Source of the DNA: Rhizobiales bacterium UBA3584
GTDB taxonomy: Bacteria > Pseudomonadota > Alphaproteobacteria > Rhizobiales > Devosiaceae
NCBI GenBank assembly: GCA_002375765.1
Contig: DFMV01000085.1
Span: forward strand, 1,684-30,458
DNA: 28,775 bases
Direction of reading: 5' to 3'
Below the pieces are notes generated by a model that was not told the DNA's origin, did not search any database, and saw only the letters and a program-made list of their open reading frames with translations. This document shows positions 12,872-22,020 of this stretch, in pieces; the stretch's first letter is position 1, and every line of letters starts with the position of its first letter. The position numbers and the translations under genes are program-made.

Positions 12872-14851
12872 ATGCGCGGAGGCCGAATCCTTTGGGGTCA
12901 GATTGCTATCGTCTTCACCATCGTTCTGGTGATGACCTGGGCGGCGACGCAATGGGTCGCCTTTCGCCTCGGCTTCCAGCCGCAGCTTGGAGCACCGTGG
13001 TTCGAGCTGGCGGGTCTGCCGGTCTATTACCCGCCAGCCTTCTTCTGGTGGTGGTTTTCCTTCGACGCCTATGCGCCCGCGATCTTCGTCGAAGGTGCGA
13101 TCATCGCCGCGTCCGGCGGCTTCATTGCCATCGCCGCCGCCATCTTTATGTCGATCATCCGCGCGCGGGAGGCGAAGAACGTCGCCACCTACGGATCAGC
13201 GCGATGGGCGGAGGACAAGGAAATCCGCGCGGCCGGATTGCTCGGCCCCGATGGCGTCCTGCTCGGCCGCTACGAACGCGACTATCTGCGCCACGACGGT
13301 CCCGAGCATGTCCTTTGCTTCGCCCCGACGCGCAGCGGCAAGGGCGTCGGCCTCGTGGTGCCCACGCTCCTGACCTGGCCGGGAAGCTGCATCGTCCACG
13401 ACATAAAGGGGGAGAACTGGACGCTGACAGCCGGCTTTCGCGCAAAGCACGGCCGCGTCCTGCTGTTCGATCCGACCAACGCGAAGTCGTCGGCCTACAA
13501 TCCGTTGCTGGAGGTGCGACAGGGCGAGTGGGAAGTCAGGGACGTGCAGAATATCGCGGATATTCTGGTCGATCCCGAAGGCAGCCTCGACAAAAGAAAC
13601 CATTGGGAAAAGACCTCCCATTCCCTGCTTGTCGGCGCGATCCTGCATGTTCTCTATGCCGAGAAGGACAAGACGTTGGCGGGCGTCGCCAGCTTCCTGT
13701 CCGATCCGCGCCGCCCGGTCGAGGCGACCTTGCGCGCGATGATGGACACGCCGCATCTTGGGCCGAGCGGCGTTCATCCCGTCATCGCATCGTCGGCGCG
13801 GGAGCTGTTGAACAAATCCGAGAACGAACGGTCGGGCGTGCTCTCCACCGCCATGTCGTTTCTCGGCCTCTACCGCGATCCCGTGGTGGCGCGTGTGACG
13901 GCGCGCTGCGACTGGCGCATTGCCGATCTGGTCGAAAGCAAGGAGCCGGTCAGCCTCTACCTCGTTGTGCCGCCATCCGACATCAACCGCACCAAACCGC
14001 TCATCCGCCTGATCCTCAACCAGATCGGCCGCCGGCTGACCGAGGACTTGAACACCTCCGGCAAGCGCCACCGCCTGCTGTTGATGCTGGACGAGTTTCC
14101 GGCGCTCGGCCGGCTCGACTTCTTTGAGAGCGCCCTGGCGTTCATGGCCGGCTACGGCCTCAAATCCTTCCTGATCGCGCAGAGCCTCAACCAGATCGAG
14201 CGCGCCTACGGCCAGAACAATTCGATCCTCGACAACTGCCATGTCCGCGTCAGCTTCGCCACCAATGACGAACGGACGGCCAAGCGGGTGAGCGACGCTC
14301 TCGGCACCGCGACCGAGTTGCGCGATTCCACCAACTATGCCGGCCATCGCCTCGCGCCCTGGCTCGGGCATCTCATGGTGTCCCGGCAGGAGACGGCTCG
14401 GCCATTGATGACGCCGGGCGAGATCATGCAGCTTCCGCCCACCGATGAAATCGTCATGGTCGCGGGCACGCCGCCGATCCGCGCCACCAAGGCGCGCTAC
14501 TTCGAGGATTCGCGGTTCACTGAACGCCTCCTGACCCCACCCGATCCGGCGGCCGGTCCCGCCACGAACCCGTCATCCGATGATTGGTCGAGCCGGTTGG
14601 TCGCGCAGAAGGGCGATGCCCAGTCCATGGCTAGCGGAACGGAAGGCGATCCGGCCAATGCCGGCATCCGCCGTGAACCGGAATTGCCCGAGCATGAGGA
14701 AATCGTTCCGCCGCCGTCTCCGGCGCGGGAGTTCGACATCCTTGACGACGAACCGGACCTGGACGCGGCCAAAGCCCGCGCCCTGCGTCAGCGCATGCGC
14801 GCGGTCGCCCGGCAGGCGTCGATGAACCCCGATGACGGGATCGAGCTTTGA
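12872..14851 (+). CDS. traG: TraG/VirD4 type IV coupling protein
   Basis: This 659-residue inner-membrane ATPase has two N-terminal membrane segments (about 8-30 and 70-95). Walker A is PTRSGKGVG at 152-160, and Walker B is LLLMLDEFP at 402-410. A FLIAQSLNQIERAYG segment follows, as in TraG/VirD4 proteins. It brings the relaxase-DNA complex to the Trb channel. The last 120 residues are acidic and Pro-rich, probably disordered. The ATG at 12872 follows TGGAGCC. A different-frame reading from 12853 is a shadow. The next gene begins 11 bases after the stop. Confidence 0.95.
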   Translation: MRGGRILWGQIAIVFTIVLVMTWAATQWVAFRLGFQPQLGAPWFELAGLPVYYPPAFFWWWFSFDAYAPAIFVEGAIIAASGGFIAIAAAIFMSIIRAREAKNVATYGSARWAEDKEIRAAGLLGPDGVLLGRYERDYLRHDGPEHVLCFAPTRSGKGVGLVVPTLLTWPGSCIVHDIKGENWTLTAGFRAKHGRVLLFDPTNAKSSAYNPLLEVRQGEWEVRDVQNIADILVDPEGSLDKRNHWEKTSHSLLVGAILHVLYAEKDKTLAGVASFLSDPRRPVEATLRAMMDTPHLGPSGVHPVIASSARELLNKSENERSGVLSTAMSFLGLYRDPVVARVTARCDWRIADLVESKEPVSLYLVVPPSDINRTKPLIRLILNQIGRRLTEDLNTSGKRHRLLLMLDEFPALGRLDFFESALAFMAGYGLKSFLIAQSLNQIERAYGQNNSILDNCHVRVSFATNDERTAKRVSDALGTATELRDSTNYAGHRLAPWLGHLMVSRQETARPLMTPGEIMQLPPTDEIVMVAGTPPIRATKARYFEDSRFTERLLTPPDPAAGPATNPSSDDWSSRLVAQKGDAQSMASGTEGDPANAGIRREPELPEHEEIVPPPSPAREFDILDDEPDLDAAKARALRQRMRAVARQASMNPDDGIEL

Positions 14852-14862
14852 GGAACCCTCCC

Positions 14863-15324
14863 ATGGCCACACGAACCCGCATGAACGTCTATTTCGATCC
14901 CGAATTGCTGCAACAGGTCGAGATGCTGGCGCTGCGCCGCAATGTCTCCAAATCCGCCATCGTGGAGGCGTCCGTCGCTTCCTTCCTGTCCGGCGACGCA
15001 GCGGATCGGCTGGAGGCGGCCATGACGCGCCGCCTGGACAGGCTCGGCCGACAGATGGACGGGCTCGACGAAGATCTCGCCGTGCTCGGCGAGACGCTTT
15101 CGCTGTTCGTCCAGTTCTGGTTGACGATCACGCCGCCGATCTCCGACACCGGGCAATCGTCCGCCCGCGCGAAAGGCGTGGAACGGTTCGAGGGCTTCAT
15201 TCAGACCCTCGGCAAGCGCCTCGCCACCGGAGACAGGTTCCTCAAGGAGCTGTCGCGCGATGTCGATTCGCTTGGGGACAGTCCCGCGCAGCGGCCGTCC
15301 GACCCCGATAGCGACCGACCCTGA
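14863..15324 (+). CDS. CopG-like ribbon-helix-helix protein
   Basis: This 153-residue protein has an RHH start, TRTRMNVYFDPELLQQVEMLALRRNVSKSAIVEASVASFL (about 3-43). Next comes a helical region with a regular LxRLxRQMDGLDEDLAVLGETL pattern, likely a coiled coil, then a hydrophobic LFVQFWLTITPP. The ATG at 14863 is chosen because GAGG lies nine bases upstream; an in-frame TTG at 14848 overlaps the traG stop. It sits between traG and trb in related ICEs and is often annotated as a CopG-family conjugal transfer regulator. A link to the 20-nt repeat nine bases after its stop is possible but untested. Confidence 0.85.
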   Translation: MATRTRMNVYFDPELLQQVEMLALRRNVSKSAIVEASVASFLSGDAADRLEAAMTRRLDRLGRQMDGLDEDLAVLGETLSLFVQFWLTITPPISDTGQSSARAKGVERFEGFIQTLGKRLATGDRFLKELSRDVDSLGDSPAQRPSDPDSDRP

Positions 15325-15333
15325 ATTTTCAAA

Positions 15334-15353
15334 CCGTCCTATTTGCCGCCGAT
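15334..15353 (+). repeat. 20-nt repeat upstream of trbB, copy B
   Basis: This is an exact second copy of the block at 12755-12774. It starts nine bases after the preceding stop codon. A short palindrome CACCGCCGGTG follows at 15354-15364. It lies 117 bases before the chosen trbB start, which fits a promoter or operator of the trb operon. Confidence 0.7.
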
Positions 15354-15420
15354 CACCGCCGGTGGCCGCACGCGCGTAAATAGTTGTTGAGTCGGCCAAA
15401 AATCAGGTTCTTTTAATCGA

Positions 15421-15467
15421 CCCCGATGCGGGGACCGACTGTCGTGCGCCCCGTCGAAAGCGGGGCC
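15421..15467 (+). promoter_or_regulatory. Tandem hairpins in the trbB leader (possible attenuator)
   Basis: Hairpin 1 is CCCC (15421-15424) with GGGG (15430-15433). Hairpin 2 is GCCCCG with CGGGGC (about 15449-15467) around a short TCGAAAG-containing loop. The four G/C blocks are interchangeable: the first CCCC could pair with the last GGGG instead. Hairpin 2 ends four bases before the ATG at 15471 and hides the only ribosome-site-like bases (GCGGGG). This arrangement could gate trb translation. Function is inferred from shape alone. Confidence 0.45.
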
Positions 15468-15470
15468 GAC

Positions 15471-16466
15471 ATGACTGCCACACATCACAGACCGGAGGCG
15501 ATCCAGCGCGGCGCGCGGATGCTGCGCACGGCGCTCGGCCCGGCCATTGCCCGGTTTCTGGAAGACCCGGCCGTGGTCGAGGTCATGCTGAACCCGGATG
15601 GCCGCATCTGGATCGACCGGCTGTCCGAAGGATTGGCGGATACGGGCGAAACGATGCCGCCGGCCGATGGCGAGCGCATCGTGCGCCTGGTCGCACACCA
15701 TGTCGGCGTCGAGGTTCATGCCCGCAGTCCCCGCGTTTCGGCCGAGCTTCCCGAGAGCGGCGAACGCTTTGAAGGCTTGCTTCCCCCGGTGGTTTCCTCG
15801 CCGGCCTTCGCCATCCGCAAGCCCGCCGTCGCGGTGTTCACGCTCGACGACTATGTGTCCGCCGGCATCATGTCCGCCGATCAGGCGGAAACGCTACGCG
15901 CGGCCGTCGCATCCCGCGCCAACATCCTCGTGGCGGGCGGCACCAGCACCGGCAAGACCACACTGACCAACGCGCTTCTGGCCGAAGTCGCCAAGGGCGC
16001 GGATCGTGTCGTCATCATCGAGGACACTCGCGAGCTGCAATGCGCCGCGCCCAACCTTGTCGCTATGCGGACGAAAGACGGCGTGGCGACGCTTTCCGAT
16101 CTGGTCCGTTCCTCGCTGCGCCTGCGCCCCGACCGCATCCCCATCGGCGAGGTGCGCGGATCGGAAGCCCTCGATCTGCTCAAAGCATGGGGCACGGGCC
16201 ACCCGGGCGGGATTGGCACCATCCACGCAGGCACCGGCATTGGCGCGCTGCGCCGGCTTGAACAGCTCATTCAAGAGGCTGTCGTCACCGTCCCGCGCGC
16301 CCTGATCGCGGAAACCATTGACCTTGTTGCCGTCCTTTCCGGGCGCGGTTCCGCGCGCCGGCTGGCCGAACTCGCCCGCGTCGAAGGGCTGGGGCCGGAC
16401 GGCGACTACCGCATCACGCATCTCAGCCCCTTGGCAACCCCCACCAGAACTGGAGACCCCGAATGA
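15471..16466 (+). CDS. trbB: TrbB (VirB11-type) secretion ATPase
   Basis: This 331-residue protein has a Walker [10 protein letters not shown] at 156-164, a [11 protein letters not shown]sp box soon after, and [17 protein letters not shown], the Walker B/His-box region of VirB11-type hexameric ATPases. [13 protein letters not shown] motif follows. It powers pilus assembly and transfer at the cytoplasmic face. The ATG at 15471 is preferred; an upstream in-frame ATG at 15426 sits inside a hairpin with no ribosome site. Its TGA overlaps the trbC start (16463-16466). It is the first gene of the trb operon and has a structured leader. Confidence 0.93.
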   Translation: MTATHHRPEAIQRGARMLRTALGPAIARFLEDPAVVEVMLNPDGRIWIDRLSEGLADTGETMPPADGERIVRLVAHHVGVEVHARSPRVSAELPESGERFEGLLPPVVSSPAFAIRKPAVAVFTLDDYVSAGIMSADQAETLRAAVASRANILVAGGTSTGKTTLTNALLAEVAKGADRVVIIEDTRELQCAAPNLVAMRTKDGVATLSDLVRSSLRLRPDRIPIGEVRGSEALDLLKAWGTGHPGGIGTIHAGTGIGALRRLEQLIQEAVVTVPRALIAETIDLVAVLSGRGSARRLAELARVEGLGPDGDYRITHLSPLATPTRTGDPE

Positions 16467-16795
16467 TCCGTCATACCATGCGCATCCGCCGCCACGTCGC
16501 CACGGCCGCGACCTTCACCTATGTCGGCCTCTTCATGGCTCCGGCCGCCCATGCCTCGGGATCGTCGATGCCGTGGGAAGCGCCGCTCCAATCCATCCTC
16601 GAATCCATCGAGGGGCCGGTCGCCAAGATCATCGCCGTCATCATCATCATCGTGACCGGCCTGACGCTGGCCTTCGGCGACACCAGCGGCGGTTTCCGTC
16701 GCCTGATCCAGATCGTGTTCGGCCTGTCCATCGCGTTCGCCGCATCGAGCTTCTTCCTGTCGTTCTTCTCGTTCGGCGGCGGGGCGCTCGTCTGA
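16463..16795 (+). CDS. trbC: TrbC (VirB2-type) pilin precursor
   Basis: This 110-residue protein has a long signal peptide ending around AAHASGS (about residue 32). Two hydrophobic helices follow: KIIAVIIIIVTGLTLAFG (about 54-71) and IQIVFGLSIAFAASSFFLSFF. This is the pilin layout. It is probably matured by TraF (3885), by analogy with RP4. It overlaps trbB by ATGA and trbD by TGATG, so expression is coupled. Confidence 0.92.
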   Translation: MIRHTMRIRRHVATAATFTYVGLFMAPAAHASGSSMPWEAPLQSILESIEGPVAKIIAVIIIIVTGLTLAFGDTSGGFRRLIQIVFGLSIAFAASSFFLSFFSFGGGALV

Positions 16796-17076
16796 TGGCG
16801 GGCGGTCTCGAACAACTGGACGCGGTGCCGGGATTCTCGATCCCGGTCCACCGGGCGTTGACCGAGCATATCCTGCTCGGCGGCGCTCCGAGAAGCATCG
16901 CCATCATGAACGGGACGCTTGCCGGGGCCGTGGGTCTCGGCCTGCGCCTCTGGCTGGTCGGCATCGCCATATGGGCCATCGGGCATTTCGCGGCGGTATG
17001 GGCGGCGAAGCGCGATCCCCAATTCGTCGAAGTCGGGCGGCGGCATCTGCGCATCCCGGCTTTTCTGGCGGTCTGA
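16795..17076 (+). CDS. trbD: TrbD (VirB3-type) inner membrane protein
   Basis: This 93-residue protein begins MAGGLEQLDAVPGFSIPVHRAL, then has two close hydrophobic segments (about 42-70, LAGAVGLGLRLWLVGIAIWAIGHF) and a RDPQFVEVGRRHL tail. This is the typical VirB3/TrbD form. It works with TrbE in pilus assembly. The ATG at 16795 overlaps the trbC stop. An earlier in-frame start would lie far inside trbB and is a shadow. Confidence 0.9.
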   Translation: MAGGLEQLDAVPGFSIPVHRALTEHILLGGAPRSIAIMNGTLAGAVGLGLRLWLVGIAIWAIGHFAAVWAAKRDPQFVEVGRRHLRIPAFLAV

Positions 17077-17089
17077 GGGGAGCCCATCC

Positions 17090-19576
17090 ATGATGAACCT
17101 TGCCGAATACCGCCGCACCGCCGCGCGCCTCGCCGACTATCTGCCCTGGGCGGCGCTGGTCGGTCAGGGTGTCGTGCTCAACAAAGACGGATCGTTCCAG
17201 CGCACCGCGAAGTTTCGCGGTCCCGATCTGGATTCCGCCGTCGCCGCCGAGCTAGTCGCCGTCGCCGGTCGCATCAACAACGCCGTGCGCCGTCTCGGCT
17301 CCGGCTGGAGCATCTTCGTTGAGGCGCAGCGCAGCGAGGCCGCGACCTATCCCGACAGCGCCTTTCCCGACGCCGCCTCGGCGCTGGTCGATGCAGAGCG
17401 CAAAGCGGGTTTCGAAGAAGCCGGCACGCATTTCGTGTCCGGCTATTTCCTGACCTTCCTCTGGCTGCCCCCGGCCGAGGAAGCCGCCCGCGCGGAAAGC
17501 TGGCTCTACGAGGGTCGCGAGCAATCCGGCGTGAACCCGTGGGAGGTCCTGCGCGCCTTCATCGATCGCACCGATCGCGTGCTGGCGCTGCTCGACGGAT
17601 TCATGCCGGAGTGCCGCTGGCTCGATGACGGGGAGACGCTGACCTACCTCCATTCGACCATATCGACCAATCGCCACCGTGTGCGCGTGCCCGAGGTGCC
17701 CATGCACCTCGACGCGCTGCTGGCCGATCAGCCCTTGACGGGCGGGCTGGAGCCGCGCCTTGGCGACGCGCATCTGCGCGTCCTGACCATCGTAGGTTTC
17801 CCGACCGCGACGACGCCTGGCCTGCTCGACGAGATGAACCGGCTGCCGTTCCCCTACAGGTGGAGCACGCGCGCGATCCTGCTGGACAAAGTGGACGCCA
17901 CAAAGCTCCTGACCCGCATCCGCCGCCAATGGTTCGCCAAGCGCAAGAGCGTCGCCGCGATTCTGAAAGAGGTGATGACCAACGAGGCGTCCGCCCTTGT
18001 GGACACTGACGCCGCGAACAAGGCGCTCGACGCCGACATGGCGTTGCAGGAGCTTGGGGCGGACGTGGCGGGCATGGCCTACGTCACAGCGACCGTCACC
18101 GTATGGGATGCCGACCCGCGCCTTGCCGACGAGAAGCTGCGCCTGGTCGAGAAGATCGTTCAGGGCCGCGACTTCACCGCCATGCCCGAGAGCGTCAACG
18201 CGGTTGACGCATGGCTCGGCAGCCTGCCCGGACACGCCTACGCGAATGTCAGGCAATCGCCCATCAGCACTTTGAATCTCGCCCACATGATCCCGCTTTC
18301 GGCGGTGTGGGCGGGGCCGGAACGGGACGAGCATTTCGGTGCGCCCCCTTTGCTCTTTGGAAAGACCGAAGGCTCAACCCCGTTCCGGTTGTCTTTGCAT
18401 GTCGGCGACGTAGGGCACACCCTTGTCGTCGGCCCCACGGGCGCGGGCAAGAGCGTGCTGCTCGCCCTCATGGCGCTCCAGTTCCGCCGCTACGAGGCCA
18501 GCCAAGTCTTCGCCTTCGACTTCGGCGGCAGCATCCGCGCCGCGTCGCTCGCCATGGGCGGCGACTGGCATGACCTTGGCGGCGGGCTGACAGAAGGGGC
18601 CGAGGCGTCCGTCTCGCTCCAGCCGCTGGCCCGCATCCACGACACCTATGAACGCGCATGGGCGGCGGACTGGATTGCCACCATCCTCATGCGCGAAGGC
18701 ATCGCCATCACGCCCGAGGTCAAAGAGTATCTTTGGACGGCGCTGACTTCGCTCGCCTCCGCGCCGGTCGAAGAACGCACGATCACCGGCCTTGCGGTGC
18801 TGTTGCAATCCAACGATCTGAAACAGGCGCTCCGGCCGTTCTGCGTCGGCGGTGCCTATGGCCGGTTGCTCGACGCCGAGACAGAGCATTTGGGATCGGC
18901 GGACGTGCAGGCGTTCGAGATCGAAGGGCTGGTCGGCACCGGCGCGGCCCCGGCCGTTCTGTCCTACCTGTTCCATCGCATCGGCGACCGGCTCGACGGC
19001 CGCCCCACGCTGCTCATCATCGATGAAGGCTGGCTTGCGCTCGACGACGAGGGATTCGCCGGCCAGCTCCGCGAATGGCTGAAGACGCTGCGCAAGAAGA
19101 ACGCCAGCGTCATCTTCGCCACGCAAAGCCTGTCCGACATCGACGGCAGCAACATCGCGCCCGCTATCATCGAGAGCTGCCCGACGCGGCTCCTGCTGCC
19201 GAACGAGCGCGCCATCGAGCCGCAGATCGCGGCCATCTATCGCCGCTTCGGCCTCAATGACAGGCAGATCGAAATCCTCGCAAGGGCCACGCCCAAGCGG
19301 GATTATTACTGCCAAAGCCGCAGGGGCAACCGCCTGTTCGAGCTGGGCCTGTCCGAAGTCGGCCTCGCCCTCTGCGCCGCATCCGCCAAATCCGACCAGA
19401 CCCTCATTGCGCAGATCGTTGCGGAGCACGGCCGCGATGGTTTCCTCGCCGCATGGCTGCGCGAGCGCGGCGTCGAGTGGGCGGTCGAGCTGATCCCCAA
19501 CCTCACCAATCTTGCCGACCGGCCGGAATCCGCCGCGCCGGCCCGACTCGATACCCCACAGGAGATTCTTCCATGA
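17090..19576 (+). CDS. trbE: TrbE (VirB4-type) secretion ATPase
   Basis: This 828-residue protein has a VirB4 N-terminal domain (about 1-400), then Walker A VGPTGAGKSVL at about 446-456 and Walker B LLIIDEGWLAL at about 641-651. A VIFATQSLSDI motif follows. It is the main energy source of the Trb channel and binds TrbD at the membrane. The ATG at 17090 follows GAGGGGA; the adjacent ATG at 17093 is equivalent. Its stop overlaps the trbJ start (19573-19576). The length is normal for the family and no lesion is seen. Confidence 0.95.
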   Translation: MMNLAEYRRTAARLADYLPWAALVGQGVVLNKDGSFQRTAKFRGPDLDSAVAAELVAVAGRINNAVRRLGSGWSIFVEAQRSEAATYPDSAFPDAASALVDAERKAGFEEAGTHFVSGYFLTFLWLPPAEEAARAESWLYEGREQSGVNPWEVLRAFIDRTDRVLALLDGFMPECRWLDDGETLTYLHSTISTNRHRVRVPEVPMHLDALLADQPLTGGLEPRLGDAHLRVLTIVGFPTATTPGLLDEMNRLPFPYRWSTRAILLDKVDATKLLTRIRRQWFAKRKSVAAILKEVMTNEASALVDTDAANKALDADMALQELGADVAGMAYVTATVTVWDADPRLADEKLRLVEKIVQGRDFTAMPESVNAVDAWLGSLPGHAYANVRQSPISTLNLAHMIPLSAVWAGPERDEHFGAPPLLFGKTEGSTPFRLSLHVGDVGHTLVVGPTGAGKSVLLALMALQFRRYEASQVFAFDFGGSIRAASLAMGGDWHDLGGGLTEGAEASVSLQPLARIHDTYERAWAADWIATILMREGIAITPEVKEYLWTALTSLASAPVEERTITGLAVLLQSNDLKQALRPFCVGGAYGRLLDAETEHLGSADVQAFEIEGLVGTGAAPAVLSYLFHRIGDRLDGRPTLLIIDEGWLALDDEGFAGQLREWLKTLRKKNASVIFATQSLSDIDGSNIAPAIIESCPTRLLLPNERAIEPQIAAIYRRFGLNDRQIEILARATPKRDYYCQSRRGNRLFELGLSEVGLALCAASAKSDQTLIAQIVAEHGRDGFLAAWLRERGVEWAVELIPNLTNLADRPESAAPARLDTPQEILP

Positions 19577-20334
19577 CCTATTCCAAGTTTGTCGGGGCCT
19601 CGGCCCTTGCGCTGGCGCTCGCCATTCCGGTCGCGCTTTCGCCCATGCTGGCAAGCCCGGCCCATGCGCAATGGATCGTCTATGATCCGACCAACTACGC
19701 GCAGAACGTGCTCACGGCCGCGCGCACGCTGGAGCAGATTAACAACCAGATCACCTCGCTCCAGAACGAGGCCCAGATGCTCATCAATCAGGCCCGCAAT
19801 CTGGCGAGCTTGCCATATTCCTCGCTCCAGCAGATTCAACAGAACGTCAGCCGCACGCAGCAGCTTCTCAGCGACGCGCAGAACATCGCGTTCGACGTGC
19901 AGAACATCGACCAGGCGTTCCAGAGCCAATACGGCAATGTGTCGCTGTCGGCGACCGACGCCCAGCTTGTCGCCGATGCGCGCGACCGTTGGCAAAACAC
20001 GGTCGGCGGCTTGCAGGACGCCATGAAGGTGCAAGCCGGTGTCGTCGGCAATATCGACAGCAACCGCGCCGAGATGGCCGCGCTCGTCGGCCGGAGCCAG
20101 GGTGCGACCGGCGCATTGCAGGCCACGCAGGCCGGCAATCAGATCCTCGCCCTCCAGTCGCAGCAGCTTTCCGACCTGATCGCCATGCTCGCCGCCAACG
20201 GCCGGTCGGAAGCGCTGATCGAGGCCGAGCGTGCGACGGCCGCCGAACAGGGCCGTGTCCAGCGCGAGCGCTTCCTGACCCCCGGCAGCGGCTACCAGCC
20301 GGGCAACGCGCAGATGTTCAACGGCAACAACTGA
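19573..20334 (+). CDS. trbJ: TrbJ (VirB5-type) pilus-associated protein
   Basis: This 253-residue protein has a signal peptide ending at AHAQW (about residue 33). WIVYDPTNYAQNVLTAARTLEQINNQI follows, the signature start of mature TrbJ. The rest is Gln/Asn-rich and helical, consistent with the coiled-coil VirB5 fold at the pilus tip. It is translationally coupled to trbE. The C-terminal PGSGYQPGNAQMFNGNN looks like a flexible tail. Confidence 0.92.
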   Translation: MTYSKFVGASALALALAIPVALSPMLASPAHAQWIVYDPTNYAQNVLTAARTLEQINNQITSLQNEAQMLINQARNLASLPYSSLQQIQQNVSRTQQLLSDAQNIAFDVQNIDQAFQSQYGNVSLSATDAQLVADARDRWQNTVGGLQDAMKVQAGVVGNIDSNRAEMAALVGRSQGATGALQATQAGNQILALQSQQLSDLIAMLAANGRSEALIEAERATAAEQGRVQRERFLTPGSGYQPGNAQMFNGNN

Positions 20335-20352
20335 CCACGGGAGGGGCCGCCC

Positions 20353-20640
20353 ATGGACGGCAAGATGCTGGCCCGGCTCGGGGCCGTCGTATTCGTCGCC
20401 ATGGCCATCGCGGCCACGGTGATCGAGATGACCCGCAAGGACGATCCCGCGCCGGCCAGCACCGCACCGGCGCTGCAACCGCCGGCCGATCCGCTCCGCG
20501 CGACGCTTCGCCGGTGCCAGCAGCTTGGGGAAGCGGCGACGAGCGATCCGGTCTGCCTTTCCGCATGGGCCGAGAGCCGCGACCGCTTTCTTGGCCGGAC
20601 GCCCGCCCAGACCGCTCCGCGACAGAACGAGGAACAGTGA
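20353..20640 (+). CDS. trbK: TrbK-alt putative entry exclusion protein
   Basis: This 95-residue protein has a single N-terminal hydrophobic segment (about 7-24). A Pro/Ala-rich stretch follows, then LRRCQQLGEAATSDPVCLSAWAESRDRFLG with two conserved cysteines, the pattern of the TrbK-alt family. These proteins are proposed to block redundant transfer into cells that already carry the element. Its position between trbJ and trbL is standard. The stop is three bases before the trbL start. Confidence 0.85.
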   Translation: MDGKMLARLGAVVFVAMAIAATVIEMTRKDDPAPASTAPALQPPADPLRATLRRCQQLGEAATSDPVCLSAWAESRDRFLGRTPAQTAPRQNEEQ

Positions 20641-20643
20641 TCC

Positions 20644-22020
20644 ATGGGCGGAACCGGCGTCATCGACTCGTTTCTTGGGGTCTTCACCAGCTACATAGAT
20701 TCCGGCTTCGGCCTGCTCGGTGGGGAAGTGGCGTTTATCGCCACCACCCTGATCGTCATCGACGTGACGCTGGCGGCGCTCTTCTGGGCCTGGGGCGCGG
20801 ATGACGACATTATCGCAAGGCTGGTCAAGAAGACCCTGTTCGTCGGTGTCTTCGCCTACGTCATCGGCAACTGGAACAACCTCGCCCGCATCGTCTTCGA
20901 CTCATTCGCCGGTCTCGGTCTCATGGCGTCGGGCACGGGCTTTTCCGCTGCCGACCTCATGCGGCCAGGCCGGGTGGCACAGACCGGCCTCGATGCCGGC
21001 CGACCATTGCTCGATTCCATTTCCGACCTGATGGGCTACTGGTCGTTTTTCGAGAACTTCATCCAGATCGCCTGCCTGCTGTTCGCCTGGGCGCTGGTGA
21101 TCCTCGCCTTCTTCATCCTCGCCGTGCAGCTCTTCGTCACGCTGATCGAGTTCAAGCTGACCACGCTGGCCGGCTTCGTGCTGATCCCCTTTGGCCTGTT
21201 CGGCAAGACCGCCTTCATGGCCGAGCGTGTGCTTGGCAACGTAATCTCTTCCGGCATCAAGGTTCTGGTGTTGGCCGTCATCATCGGCATCGGCTCAACC
21301 TTGTTTTCGCAGTTCACCGCCGGCTTCGGCGGCGTCACCCCCACGATCGACGATGCCATGGCGATTGTGCTCGCGTCCCTGTCGCTGCTCGGCCTCGGCA
21401 TCTTCGGACCCGGCATCGCCACCGGCCTTGTCTCGGGCGGCCCCCAGCTCGGCGCGGGCGCGGCCGTGGGCACCGGCCTCGCCGCCGGCGGCATGGTGCT
21501 GGCGGGCGGTGCGGCGGCGGGTGGCGCGGCGATGCTCGGCGCAAAAGGCGGCGCTGCCGCTTTGTCCGGCGGGGCCGCGGCCGTTCGCGGCGGCGCGACG
21601 GCCGCAGGAGCCGCTTCCGCAGCCTACAGCCTCGGCTCGCTCGGCCAGTCCGGCGCGGCCGGTGTCGCGTCTGGCCTTGGCGGCGTCGCTCGCGCGGCAG
21701 GATCGGCAGCCGTCTCACCCTTGAAACGCGCTGCCTCCCGCGCGTCCGAAAGCGTCAAGTCCAGTTTCTCCGAAGGCGCGAAGGCTGGCTTCGGTGCGAG
21801 TGGCGGCGCGTCCACCATGGGCACGGCCGGAGGCGCGGCGGAAGCATCCGCCCCGGCCGCGTCCGCCTCGGCCACAGGCGCACCGCCTGCCTGGGCGCAG
21901 CGGATGCGCCGCTCGCAGGCCATGAACCACGGCACGACCATGGCCGCACACGCCGTCCGCTCCGGCGACAGCCATGGCCCCGGTTCTTCCGTCAACCTTT
22001 CCGAAAGTGACTGCTCATGA
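20644..22020 (+). CDS. trbL: TrbL (VirB6-type) polytopic channel protein
   Basis: This 458-residue protein has about six membrane segments in residues 25-265 (for example VAFIATTLIVIDVTLAALFW and IQIACLLFAWALVILAFFIL). Next comes a long Gly/Ala-rich region (about 265-360) and a Ser/Ala-rich soluble tail. VirB6-type proteins form part of the inner-membrane channel. The low-complexity tail is normal for TrbL but is longer in Gly/Ala than the core, and it drives many chance frames on the other strand. It overlaps trbF by ATGA (22017-22020). Confidence 0.92.
   Translation: MGGTGVIDSFLGVFTSYIDSGFGLLGGEVAFIATTLIVIDVTLAALFWAWGADDDIIARLVKKTLFVGVFAYVIGNWNNLARIVFDSFAGLGLMASGTGFSAADLMRPGRVAQTGLDAGRPLLDSISDLMGYWSFFENFIQIACLLFAWALVILAFFILAVQLFVTLIEFKLTTLAGFVLIPFGLFGKTAFMAERVLGNVISSGIKVLVLAVIIGIGSTLFSQFTAGFGGVTPTIDDAMAIVLASLSLLGLGIFGPGIATGLVSGGPQLGAGAAVGTGLAAGGMVLAGGAAAGGAAMLGAKGGAAALSGGAAAVRGGATAAGAASAAYSLGSLGQSGAAGVASGLGGVARAAGSAAVSPLKRAASRASESVKSSFSEGAKAGFGASGGASTMGTAGGAAEASAPAASASATGAPPAWAQRMRRSQAMNHGTTMAAHAVRSGDSHGPGSSVNLSESDCS

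Noticed and set aside
12853..14127. Long plus-strand frame overlapping traG, and a minus-strand frame at 13196-14371
   Set aside because: Both lie over traG, which has Walker motifs and a ribosome site; their translations are low-complexity and unrecognisable.
18374..20478. Long minus-strand frames opposite trbE and trbJ
   Set aside because: They follow from third-position GC bias on the trb genes; no domain, start signal or operon context supports them.
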